Shown piece by piece: positions 38,764 to 51,300 of a DNA stretch of 64,000 bases. Below the pieces are notes generated by a model. The model did not search any database. It worked only from the letters and a program-made list of their open reading frames with translations, and was not told the DNA's origin. A program made the translations under genes and the position numbers. The stretch is from Corythucha ciliata (lineage: Eukaryota > Arthropoda > Insecta > Hemiptera > Tingidae), in assembly GCA_038030265.1 (NCBI GenBank), contig CM075938.1, forward strand, positions 55,049,189-55,113,188, read 5' to 3'. The stretch's first letter is position 1. Every line of letters starts with the position of its first letter.

Positions 38764-39398
38764 ATGGCACTTTGCGTTGACGACACCGTCCATTTATACT
38801 TCGTGGAAGAGAGCACCGGGGGCTCACGCGAAATGCGCTCAGCGTTTACAGTTGAGTATGCCTTAAAGTTTGTTTTATATTGGACTCGTCCCGTGTATAG
38901 AAACGAATCGTTTCGCTGTTTCTTAGGTTTGTAAAGACGCCGAATTAAATCCGACAATATTGTCAAAGGACGATGTTGTCGAGTTGACATTGACCCCTTC
39001 CACGGTGATTGTCACGGAGAAATTCGAAGGGCCGTGGTTCGATAGATTGGCCCAGGAAGACAGTCTGTGAGTTAGCCCCCCAGCCCATCTTAATAGATAG
39101 CTCCTGGTTCTGGGGGACTGACCTCGTAAGTTTTTTGTGTTTTTTTTCAAGTTGCAGGGTCGTCGGGCCAAAGGTAGTATCAATGTGCGTGGAAAAAGTC
39201 AAGCCCATCCCGGCCAATGAAAGCCCGGTGTTCAATTTGGCGATGGAAGGAGTCGTGGCGACCACTTCGGGGTTGACGGGCGAGTTGAAAGAAGAGACGG
39301 CGAAATTAATTCGGTGGATGGGCGGCTTGTACTGTTCGCAGTTGACCAAGGCAGTTACTCACGTCATATCGAGCAACGTACGCAGCCGAAAGAGCGAG
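38764..39398 (+). CDS. TOPBP1: TOPBP1 exons 1-3 (BRCT0 and start of BRCT1)
   Basis: The start ATG at 38764 is the first in frame after an upstream TAG. Exon 1 uses a GTTGAG donor, the only phase-0 option that joins to exon 2. Exons 2-3 give the KFEGPWFDRLAQE and RVVGPKVVSMC elements of the BRCT0/1 linker. BRCT1 then begins with NLAMEGVVATTSGLTGE and TKAVTHVISS. Confidence 0.85.
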
Positions 39399-42300
39399 GT
39401 AAGTTCCCTACTTTTATTTCAACTTGACCATTCCCGGCTCTTGGTTGTACAAAAATATGCTCTCCCGGAGATGTATGGCATGTTTGGGAGAGGGGTAGAG
39501 AGGCGTAGCCAACCGTTCATCCAGTGGTGAATACCCCTAGACTGGAGAAGATTTGAGAGGCACCGTTGCCTGTAGCATGCAACAAGTGAAACGTATTGCT
39601 TCAATCAGGGCCGTCGTGAAAGGGGAATCACGTGCTGCGCCGCTGCGCGTTCTATGACGACTTTCATCATCGGGAATGGGGAGTTGAGGGCCCTCCGGCA
39701 TACCCGGCTCTAGTCGGGAGCCGGATGGAGTTTGAAAAGGTCCTGTCCTTCTACCGCACCGGAGGGCTGGACCCATGATGTCCATTGTAGCGTAGGGGTA
39801 AGTCGGGTCGGAGGCGTTTCGCCACTCTCTCGGTCTTGGAGAACGTCCACCTCCGTGTGGTCTCTCTCAGGCACGCCTGGCTGCCCACCAGTCGTGGCTA
39901 ACGGACGGGGACCGGGGGAGCGACCCGCCTCTTGCTGTGACAGCCGGGCCACGAATGGGGCGGTGTGCCGGTTGAAGGTCGGCAACGGCCTAGGCACCGG
40001 TCATTCGAAGACATCACAGCAAGAGGTGGAGGGATGGGAGGATTCCTCCCGGGTCCAAGCCTTTTAGGGGGGCTCGGCATCAGGTTTCAACAATAATTAA
40101 ATTGTTATGCATTATTTCATTATGAAATAATAATAAGAGACAAAAAAGCTTGCTTGAGGCACTATTTCTCAATTTTTTTGTGTATTTATTAAGAACACAC
40201 AGCAAGGACTGGGTCGACCGTCTGAACGCTATTAACTTACGAACTGACTAATAAACGCAATTAGCTGGTGCTACTCGTATGCCGGTTACACTTGATAAAG
40301 CCGGATACACATGTGCGGATACTTGCCAAGTAACGAGCAAACTATCAATCAATTTCTAGCAATTTGCTAAAAACCGACCAACTGAAAATTGAAAAATATT
40401 TTACTCGTTACTTGGCAAGCATCGCTTGTGTGTATCCGGCTTAAGGCAAGACGTTCGACATATTGGGCGCTTATTGAGAGAAAGCGCAAATTCATCCTCC
40501 CCCCTCCAAAGTGAGAAACCTCGTTAATTCACAGCTAAAATTGAGGAAAAATTTCGCAAAATCCATTGAGATAATGGCTGATTGGCTCATTGACGGCTGA
40601 AATTAATACAAAGCGCTAATTTGTGTCTAAAATTGTGAAAAATCGCTAATTCATGTCAAAAATTCAGAAAAAGTTCAAGTTCGCTGCTGAAATCGGGAAA
40701 TCTTGCTAATTCAAATTTCCAAGATGAAGTGGAAGAAAAATGCAAATACCCACAATTTGAATGACAATTTTACACATTTGTTATTTTTTAGCGCTAATCA
40801 GTGGATGAAAGTTAAAAAAGGAGCTTAATCTCAGGCTAATTTTGATTGATTTGTGAACATTCGCGGTTAAAATTTACGGATTTCCTCAAGATATCCGAGA
40901 TTTACTGTTTTTCTCCATTTTAAGCTGCGAATGAACGCGTCTTGTCAACAGTAGCCGCGGTTAACGCCTTTTCCAGATTTTTAGGCGCGGAATCGGCGCG
41001 CGCAGGTTTTATCAGCTTATAGCCGCGAATGTATCTACGAATTAGCGTTTTTTCTCAATTTTAGGCAGCACATTCGCACTGTTCGTCCATTTTAGCCGTG
41101 AATTCGCGTTTGTCTTCACTTTTTAGTGGGTTAGTACTTTTTCCTATATTTTAGTCGTGCTTCCCGAAAACGCATTCCGAAAACTGCGTTTACGGAATTT
41201 TACCCGATAATTAGTTTATTTTCTCAAATTTATGCTCAAATCAGCGTTTTCTCCATTTAAGTAGCAAACGAGCGATTTTTCTCGATTGTTCGATTTCACA
41301 ATTTTAGTCGCGAATTATTCGCCTTGATCATAATTCAGGCAGCGCTGCAGTTGGCCATTTTGGAAACAGTTGTGGGTGATTTCCATCAGAAACTAGTAGA
41401 AGACTGCTCGCATGACCTAGTTCCCAAGTGGCCAACGACACCGCTGCCCGAATTATGAAATAGGCGAATTCAGCTGGCCATTACCTCTTTTTCTCCGAAT
41501 TAGCGGATTTTCTCAAATTATCCGAAAGTTATCATTTTTCTCCATTTTATCTGCGAATGAGCCGCAATTAACGCATTTTCTGAATTTTAGATGAGAATTA
41601 TAGACTTCTGCTCTCCAAGTTTTAGACGAGAATTAGCGGGTTCTATACAGACTCAGCCGTAAATTTGAGGGTTTTATCATATGTATCCGAATTTTTGTTT
41701 ATTTCAGCCGCACGTTTAACCGTGTTTCCTAAATTTTAGCCGTGAATTAGCGGATTTGCTCAAATTGATCTGCGAACTAACGCCCCCCCCCCCCCCGCTC
41801 ATATTTTACCAGTGAATGAGTGATTTTTCTCGAGTGTAGGCTTGACTTATTTAATAATGTTACCCGCGAATCACAGCTTTTACTCAATTTCAGTCCCGAA
41901 TTAGCGAATTTTCTCAATATTCGCGAATTAGCATTTTATAACGGTGATTGAGTGGTTTTTGACGACTTTTTATCCGCGAATTAACGCATTTCCCCAATTT
42001 CAATAGCTAGTCAGCACATTGTCTCAATTTTATGCTTAAATAAGCGGCTTTGACCAAAAATGTATCCGTGAATTAGAGTTTTTTTTTTTTCATTTTAGCT
42101 GCATTATTAGCGCTTTCTTACTATTTTTCCCCGCTAATTAGCGCTATTTCTCACTTTTAGCCCCGAATTATTTGCTTAATTTTTGCGGTGGATCATTTCT
42201 TAATTTTAGCCACGAAATATACCAAATTTTTGTCGCAAATTGACGGATTTTCTCGCATTGATTCGCGTATCAGCGGTCTTTCTTCGTTTTAACTTCTAAT

Positions 42301-45300
42301 AAGCGCTTTTTCCCAACTTTGTAGCCACGAATTGGCGGATTTCTTAATTTTAGCCGCGAACTAGGGGTTTTTTTTTTTCAAGACTATCGACGTGAATCAG
42401 CGCTTTTTCTTAATTTTAAGTCCAGATGTTGCTTGGAGAAATCACGAATGGGCGTTTTTTCAATATTAGCTGAGCCTGCTGAGTGATTTGATCTGATGCT
42501 TTTTCTCAATTTTATTTATAGCTGTGATTTAGCGCTTGTTCCTAATTTTGGCCGCGAATCAGTTCATTTCTCAATTTTTAGACAAATTAGTGATTTTCTT
42601 TTTCTTCTATGAATCAGCGCTTTTTTGCTATTTCACTATTTCAGTCGAGAATAATTAGCGCTCAATTTTTTGCTGGTGACCCGGAGCGTGCCCGCTCACC
42701 TCGCCCCTACGTCTACACTGGCAAATTAGCCATTCTTTTTATGTTTTAGAGGAGAATTAGCACTGTTCCCAGTTTGAGCTGGAAATTAGCGTTTTTCTTA
42801 CGTATTTTCCTAAATATATTAGCTGCAAAATAGCAAACACAATCACGCTATGAATTAGCGATTTTTCTGAGCCACAAATCCTTTTAACCTCAAAGTTCCC
42901 TTCAGAAGCCGCGAATTGGCGTATTTCCAATTTTTGATGCAAATTGAAAATGTTTCACAATTTTGGCCGTGGATTAGTGATTTTCCTCAATTTCACCTGC
43001 GAATTCGTGTGGCCGTTCAACAGATCGCGCACCGGGCAAGGAGCCCGCTTTATACGAGCACGAAGTGCACAGCTCGATCAGGGTGTGTCGCGCGAAATGA
43101 AAAAAAAATGTATTTTCTTCATCTTCATTTCCTTGTTCTGGTTCAATTTGTCTTAGGTATCTCTATCTCCCTCCCTCGCCTGATAAAATTTCTCAAATTA
43201 TGCCTCCCAGGGTTATCCCCGGGTGCCTCCCGGGGGGGGGGGGGTAGCCTCGGTAGTCCCCCCCCCATGATCCCGGTCCTGGAGGCAATTTGGAGCTGAC
43301 CCAGTACCTCCTTTTTGCCTTGCTCTCTTCCTCGTGGATGATGAAAAAAACCAGCGAGCATGACAAGGTCTTCGCGGGACGACATTTCGAGGGAAACTGA
43401 CTAGGAATGAGACTACTGAGAAAATGAGACTTGCAACTGTTTCTTTAGTGGAAACACCATGAAACAAAACATATTTTGTACACCATAAAAAGTTGCTCAA
43501 GTGGAAACTTGAAGTTTCAAAAAACTGAAACTGGTTTGCGAAACTTAAAACGCATCATGTTTCACCTTTTTGGAACAAAAATGTTTCCTTAGTGGAAACC
43601 CGGCAAAACCATACAATGTGTAAAATTTGTCAATTTCACCCCTGTGAATGACACTTTGGCCAATGTGCAAAAGGGCACATATTGTAAGCCAATTTGCCAA
43701 TTTTTGTGGTGGTCACAGGTTTTAGGTAACGACCAGGTTATGGCGAATGCCACGTGTCCAAGAAGGTCGAGAAAACTTGGTAGCCACATATTTTTAAGTC
43801 ATTTCTTTCATATATATATTTTTTTCAGTCTGCTTTAGACGCGGCACTCCCTCTGTACAGAACGAGTTGGGTTCAAGCCGTTTGGAATGCGTCTCAAACT
43901 CGAAATATTCACGCCACTGACGCCGAATTCGATTCATTTCGCGCACCCCCTTTTGAGGGCATGCGCATTACGTGCAGTAATTTCCCAGCGGCAACAAAAA
44001 TCAAATTACAAAATCTAATCGAACAAAACGGTAAACTTTGATTTAACACATCAAATTCACAATTTTCGTTAACCCATCACCCTTCCCCCCACCATTTTTT
44101 TTTGCAACGTCAGGGGGCACGTACATGAAAACACTCGAACACAACCAAACCACAATTCTCGTCATAAACGTGCCCGAAGGTGCCAAATATACGCACGCTC
44201 AACAGTGGGGGATACCGTGCGTCAAAGATTCCTGGGTGTATGAATGCGTTCAAAAGAGAATGCCTGTACATTCTGATGGACATTTGTTGAAAGCTCCTCC
44301 CAAATGTTCGACACCTACTAAGGAGCTGCCAAGTAACTTGATACATTTAATTTTGTTGTTGTTGTTTTATTACGTGAATAACGTATTATTTCATTAGGTT
44401 TTATGAGTTCGTCTGAAATTTCTGTGATTCCTATGGCTTCAAATACGTCAGAAATTGACGAAACTTGCTCAACTGTTTCAAGTACCTTTTCATATAAACC
44501 AAATAGACTTTCGCCTGGTATTCTATATCTCCCTCCCCCTCTTCTTAACGTCATCTCACTTGTCTTTGATTTTCAGGGAGAGACGTCGAAACTGTACTGA
44601 AAGACATCAATTTTATTGAAACGTTATCCGCGGGCCTGTTTTTGGATGGTTGCAAAGTAAACTTTTAGTCAATTGTTTAACGATCATTAAACAATTTAAT
44701 GTATAATTGTTATTTTCAGATTTATTTATTAGGATTTAACGCTCAGGAAGTTGATAAACTGAAAAAAATTGCTATCAAAGGGGGAGCGACTATTTTCACA
44801 GAAATAAACGATCGATTAAGTCATGTTATCGTTGGCCGTTGCGACGGTTCGACCAATAAGGAAATGCGCGAAATCGAGCGATTGCCCAATAAGTTTGTCT
44901 ATAAATCGCGATCATCAAGTTCCATTTCCAAAAATTGACATTGTTTTTTTTTGTTCACAGGCCCGACGTTGTAAAACTGAGCTGGTTAGTCGAGTCTATT
45001 AAATTGAAAGCCACTGCTCTCGTTGGTTTGCATTTGCACGTTGAGAAACAACCTTCGGACGGTCAAAGCAATCCACCGGCGTCACCTATGAGTCATAAGG
45101 TAAAACCGTTTGTCCATCCTCTAACATTATTGCGTCGCTAACTTCCGAGGGTTTTTTAAGGGTTTAAATTTATTGACGAATAACAATTTCGGTTCGCCGA
45201 CTACCTCGCGACCTACAAACAGGAAGTTATTTGTGAAGGCGCCGAGAGAAAGTGAGTCGCTAGTTTCAGTAAGCCCCCCCCCCCTCCAAATAAACAAGAA

Positions 45301-48300
45301 TTTGCGCGTTTTCATAGATCCGACGCCGGTCAAAATAGGAACCTCTAAAGTTGCTGTCATGCGCAGTGAACCAAAAGTTGACCAACCACCTGCACCGAAA
45401 AAACGGTTCGACGAGACGTCGACGACGACGGCAACCGACACGTCTACGTCTGAGTCCACATTTGTTAGAGAACCATTTTTTCAAGGTTTGTCATTTTTTG
45501 GGGGTATGAAACGAAATAGTTTGCTCATATTTTTCTCCTCTCCAGGTCTCGTGTTTCAACTTTTGGATATAAGCAACAGTGAAGCCTGCGGCAATACAAT
45601 TAGTGACTTAGGCGGAGAAGTAAAGTCGCTTTCATTTCAAGGTGTCGTCGACTATGCCGTGGTTCCGATAAATGGACCGTCGAAAATGTTGCCAGCCACG
45701 GACGTTGTGACCCCACTGTGGGTGGTAAGTTTGTGAGTGGGAGGGAGAAATACTAGCGGGGTGCTTAAATTGTCGTAAATTTTTACAGGATGATTGTTAC
45801 GAAAAACGTCAGATTGTACCCGTCGAGTACTACCATGCCCCGTTTCCGGCGAATCTACGAAAAACAGAGCCTTTGAAGGGTTGTGTTGTAACTCTATCGG
45901 GGTATGTCGACAGGGAACGAACATTTCTCAAGTGTTGTGGCGATTTTTTAGGAGCCAGGTATAAAAAATGTATTTTACGCGGAGGGAGGAATGTTGGCAT
46001 CACCTACTCTCAGCCTCCTTTCGCCCCCCCCCACCACTCACTCACCATACTAACGCAATAAACATCGCCCAACAGAATGCAGGACGCGTTTGCGAAAAAA
46101 GACAATCCAGACAAGGGTGTCTACGGGTCGTCCCATCTCATTTGTAAAACTCCGACCGGATCGAAATTCACCGCCGCCCAAAAATGGGGCGTTCCGGCTC
46201 TGAGTGAAAAATGGCTTTTGGCTTGCTTGACGACCAATTCAAAAGCACCCGTTGAACCGTACAGATTGAATGAAGAACAAAATCGTAATTCTCCCCCTCC
46301 CCCCTTAATCAGAGTATTCCAATCAAAGAGTTAGCCCTAATTTTGTAAATTTAATAGGTACGTGCGCTTCAAAACTTGATGAAATGACTACTATGGGAGT
46401 TCTGGCACCAACTCCCAGTCAGCCGTTGTCTCGTCCAAAAATTCCGCCTCCAGCAGCAACCCAATCACCAAGGCCGAATAGTTCACTCGGTGCCGTTGAC
46501 GTCGAAAATTTCGCCACCCCAGTCAACTACAAAAGAAAGGTACACTTTCCGTGGTATTTTGGAGGAGGGGTTGGGGGTGTCCTAAAAAATCCTTCCCCTA
46601 AGATCGACTTTGTAAATTTAGCTATCCAGCCACGGTTTATTGGGTAAATCCCCTTTTCACGAATCGACGCCCGAAACCCCCTACGGTCGAATTTTTCTTG
46701 AGGAGGGCGAAGAGCCCAGTCCTAGCACGCGGAAACGTTGGAAACGGTTCATCGATCAGTTTCCTGACGAGGGTTCGCCAGAATTTGTCGAATTTAGAAG
46801 AAGACGGCCTAGTACGGTAAGTGACTTTGGCCCTCTCACCGGTCTGTTGACGCTTAAGATCTTTTTTCACACAGCCCTTGGACGTGATAAAAAAACAGCT
46901 TTGTGTGAAATTCGGCGGAGTGCACATCGAAGGTATCGAACCAGGAACTGGAGAATTACTTCCCGATGTAAGTAACCAACACTTATGTCATAGTATTTTT
47001 AAATCGCGATTCAATTGCGGGGACATGTCCGGTGTGTTCTCCCTCTGGGGTAGCACGAGCGTAACTAATGGTGGGGGGAAGGGAGCCCCCGGGTGCCGTT
47101 GCTGGGGTGGGGGGGGGCAAATTCCTCCGTATACACATTACAAACTTCCCAATTTCAATAACTTTAACTCACGTCCCACTCTACTGTTAAAGGCGTGGGT
47201 GCAAACCCAGTGGCGAGGAACAAGACAGCGATTTCACCCGCTGATTCACTCCCACAGCCCACACAACTTCATCATGCCCACCACACCACGTCCCGCCACG
47301 CACTACGTCTTCGTATTTTGCTCTTTCAAAACCAAATTCCCAGTATTTGAATCCTTCAAAACCCATTTTCGGGGATTCATGCTTCATGAAAAACCGAATT
47401 TCATGGCATTCGATATTTCTAATCTAAAAAAACTAATCCTACTCCTTCTAAAGAAGCAAAATTCGTGATCTTGGGCCTTTCAAACCACAATTTCGCCAGG
47501 GATTTTCGTTCTTGAATTACCAAATAACGCTAATTTGGCTCCTTCTAAGCCAAATTTCACTGCGATCCTCCGAGGCCCCCCACCCGAAACGAGTGGCGCC
47601 TATAAGATTTTTTTATGAGGTGTAGCGGAACTCTGGAAAATGGGCCAATCCTCCGTGAAAGTTGCTATGGCTGGGACGGGGGAGGTCGTTGCCCTTGAAT
47701 TAGAAATAAGTTGCTTTTGTTCCAATTTTAGCCGCTAGTTCTCCAAATTTGATTCGTGTATTAGCATGGACGTAGCCAGCGGGGGGGGGCAGAGGTGGGC
47801 AGTTGCCCTTCCCTAGAATCAAAAGAGCAGATTTCGTGGGGCAGCTGCCGCCCGCTCCCAAATTCCATCTAAAAGTAGAAATCCAACAGGACTATCACAT
47901 TTGCAATCTTGAAAACTTGCGCAGGACTTGCTCAGCAACAGAAACAATTCCTCGAGTTCGCTCACTAATACAACCAACTTCGCTGTTTTTTTTGTGTTTT
48001 TTGTTTTTTTTGTTTTTTTGTCGTGAAAGCCAAATTTTGCAAACTACAAGACATTATCGCAGCTCTGCCTCACTAAGCAACCAGTTCAGATTTCGACCAC
48101 TCAGACACCACTTTTACTGATTTTTGTTGAACAAAGTATATATACATATATTCCCTGATACACTCAACAGAAACTCCAATTTCGTGGAATTCGCTCCATA
48201 AAACCAATTTTGCGGATTTTTCTAATTAAAAAACAAAAATAAATAACATTTTCGCGTATCGGTTTCATCGCAAATTCGCGGATGTTTATTGCTGACAAAC

Positions 48301-51300
48301 CGATTTCGAGGGTCGGCTTAATTTGGGAAGCCGATTTTTCGCACTGAAACCCTGTTTTGCGAAGTGGCCGAAACTGTGAGACCGCTACCGAGTTCACTGA
48401 TTTTGCGCACTAAAATCCGATTTTGCTGAATCGAATGAGCGTTTGCAGGGATCGCTGGGGCCAATACTTTTTGAGATACGCCCGCAAAAATATAAGAACA
48501 AATCCTTTAAACGTGCTGGAGATGTTTGTTCGTAACTCAAAAAAGTATTGATACCAGCCGATCCCTACTACAGCTCATTCAATTCAGCGCAAAAAACTAC
48601 GATGAGAGAACATGATTAGCCCTGCCTAAATCATGATACACATTTTTTGGGGCAGATTTAAGTACAGAAAAAATCGCGTATTTTCGGGTAATTTCGGTCG
48701 TAACTCAATTAATATTGATCTCAGAGAATCGAGCTACCGTGCGTTAGATTCACTCCAAAAACATCTTCAAAAACGACATACGAAACGACTTCATCACTAA
48801 AAGGTTGGGCGTGAGGATTTTAATAAACTAATCAAGCCAAAAACAACGTTTTTTCGTACAAATTATGCCATAACTCTAGAAATAATCAGCCCACGGACTT
48901 GGGGATGATTTTTATCGACTCAGCACACACAACTGCATAAGATTAGTCACCTCGTTTGGGCAATTTTTTTCATCCTTATAGTGGTGAGTTGGCCAACGTC
49001 TACCCGCCCTTAAAAATAGGTTCGCCACCCCGTATCGTTGCGGACTCTTCGAATCCTCAAAGAATACATCAAAAGGAATTTTTTAAGCCACATTCGAAAT
49101 TGGGCCGAATTTTGTCGCTATTCTGGCTTTAATTGGCATGTTCCTAAATTCAGCAGATGAGTAAAAATTTCCAACGGATGCGTTAGTTTTGTAACCTAAT
49201 CCATCGAATCCATCGACGAATTATGAACATGCCCTAATATAGCATATTTTCTCAATTTTTACCGCGGGTTGGCCCAAAAACAGCACTTTTTTTCGTTGAT
49301 TTCCACAATTTATTCGCAGAATGGCCTCCGTGCACGGTGAATCAGAGCTATTTTTTCTCAATTTTAGTCTGGAAGTTGCAACGCGAGGCCACGAATCAGT
49401 GCTTTTTCGCAGTTATAGCCACGAGTATTAGCGTTTTTTTTTCAAATTTTTTGAAACGCTACTGCGACGCTGCTAAAATTAAGTAAAAGCACTAATTCGC
49501 GGCTATGAAATTGAGAAAAGTTCTAATTTGCGTCGAAAACGCGGCTTCTGAAGGCAACTTTTGAGGCTGAAACTGAGAAAAAGCGCCAATTTATGGCAAT
49601 AGGTGAAAAAACCGCTAATTTGCGAGTAAAACTGAGAAAAATCGCTCATGCATTGCGTCTGGTGAATTTAAAAAATGCTAATTTGTGAAAAGCCCCCTAT
49701 TTTGCGGCTAATATATTGAGGAAAACAATTGAGAAAAATGCTAATTTTCAGCTAGAACCGAGAAAAGTGCTAATCCCCTGCCAAATAAAATGAAAAAATC
49801 ACTAATTTGCTGCTCAAATTCAGGAACACGCCGAAACTCGTGGAAAATTAAGAAACATCGATCACGGGATAAAAACGCTACTTTGCTGCCTAAAGTTGAG
49901 AAAGTGCGCAAATTCATGGTTGTGGGAGGGGCTGGGGCTGGGGGTCGGTGTTGTATTTGGGCGAAATCGGTCAAGGTGGTGGGGGGGAATAAGGGTTAAA
50001 TGGTCAAAAAATCACTATAATTCACCAGTTGATTCTAGAAGCATCATATTCAGTACGTATACTCCATGTTAAAGTAGCCTTTGATTCCAATTTTAAATTT
50101 TTGAAAAAGTCGAGGGTGAGGGGGTGATGTCTCCGGGGTGGAAGTAAGTGTGAGGCCTTGTTAGCACGATAACTCTCGTAGAAATTAATTTAGCGGAACG
50201 CGCTTTGGCATAAAAATCAGAAGTCATAAGGCCCCGGTCGGTATTGCATTTGGGCCAAATCGGTCTAGGTGGAGGGGGGTAAATAGGGGTTGAAATGGTA
50301 AAAAAATCACTACAAATCACCAGTTGATTCCAGAAGCATTATATTCGGTATCATGATTCCATTTTGAAATAGCCTTTGATTCCCATTAAGTTCAGCTTAA
50401 ACAAACCCGGCAGCAAACAGTACGAGGGAGGGTGAAACATTAACGAAACAAATCATGGTCTCAACATTACTACTTCTGGGACGGCTTAGGGTATCCGTAT
50501 ACAAAATGAAATGCACTCTTTCCGACCGCCAGCTGCCGGAGCGAAATTTTTATTTGTAGAAAGTTCTGGCGATATGTGGAAGTACTGATGGTTTTTGAGG
50601 GGGAGGGGCTATTCCCGGAGGGGCGAACGCCCCCTATCAATCTCCCCCCCCCCCGTTAATGGCAAAATTACCCTTCGCTGGAGGCGGTGGCGTAGGTAGG
50701 AATTTGTCATAGGGGGGATCAGATTTAAATCTCGTTAGAGGGTGGGCATATAATTTTAGCCTTAAATCTCGTTAGAGGGGAAATATAATTTTCATTTAGC
50801 CTTTTCCTTATTTTAGTCACGAATTACCGCTATTTCACATTTTCTAACGTAGCGCTTATGACAAGTTTAAAGCCACGGATTTCTCAATTTTAGCCATGAA
50901 TGAGTGCTTTTTTGTCAACTTTACCTGCAGATTAGCGCTTTTCTCAATTTTGGCCGCGTGTATCGTTTTTCTTATAATTTCAGCCACGGATTGGCGGTTT
51001 AGACCTCTTCCTTCCCGAAGAATGCATGAATGAATTTGCGCATTTTCTCAACTTTCAAATTAGCGTTTTCATCCCGTGATTTTCCTAGAATTTTGGTGTT
51101 TTCCTCAATCTTAGCAGCAAATTAGTGGTTTTTCAATTTTTAGTAGAAGATTAGCACTTTTCCTAGTTTTAGCTGAAAATTAGCTATTTCCTAGAAATAG
51201 AGGGCTTTTCATAAATTAGGATTTTTTGGTTCACCGTGCGCTATATGCATAAGCGATTTTTCTCAGTTTTACCCGCGAATTAGCGGATTTTTCAATTTAG

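Larger units (their letters stand above)
39399..43828 (+). other. TOPBP1: TOPBP1 intron 3 (4.4 kb), repeat-filled
   Basis: GTAAGT donor and TTTTTTCAG acceptor enclose a GC-rich insertion (39540-40090), a 148-bp foldback, a 2.5-kb family A array and a gene-free tail with a G12/C8 patch at 43231-43266. Confidence 0.85.
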
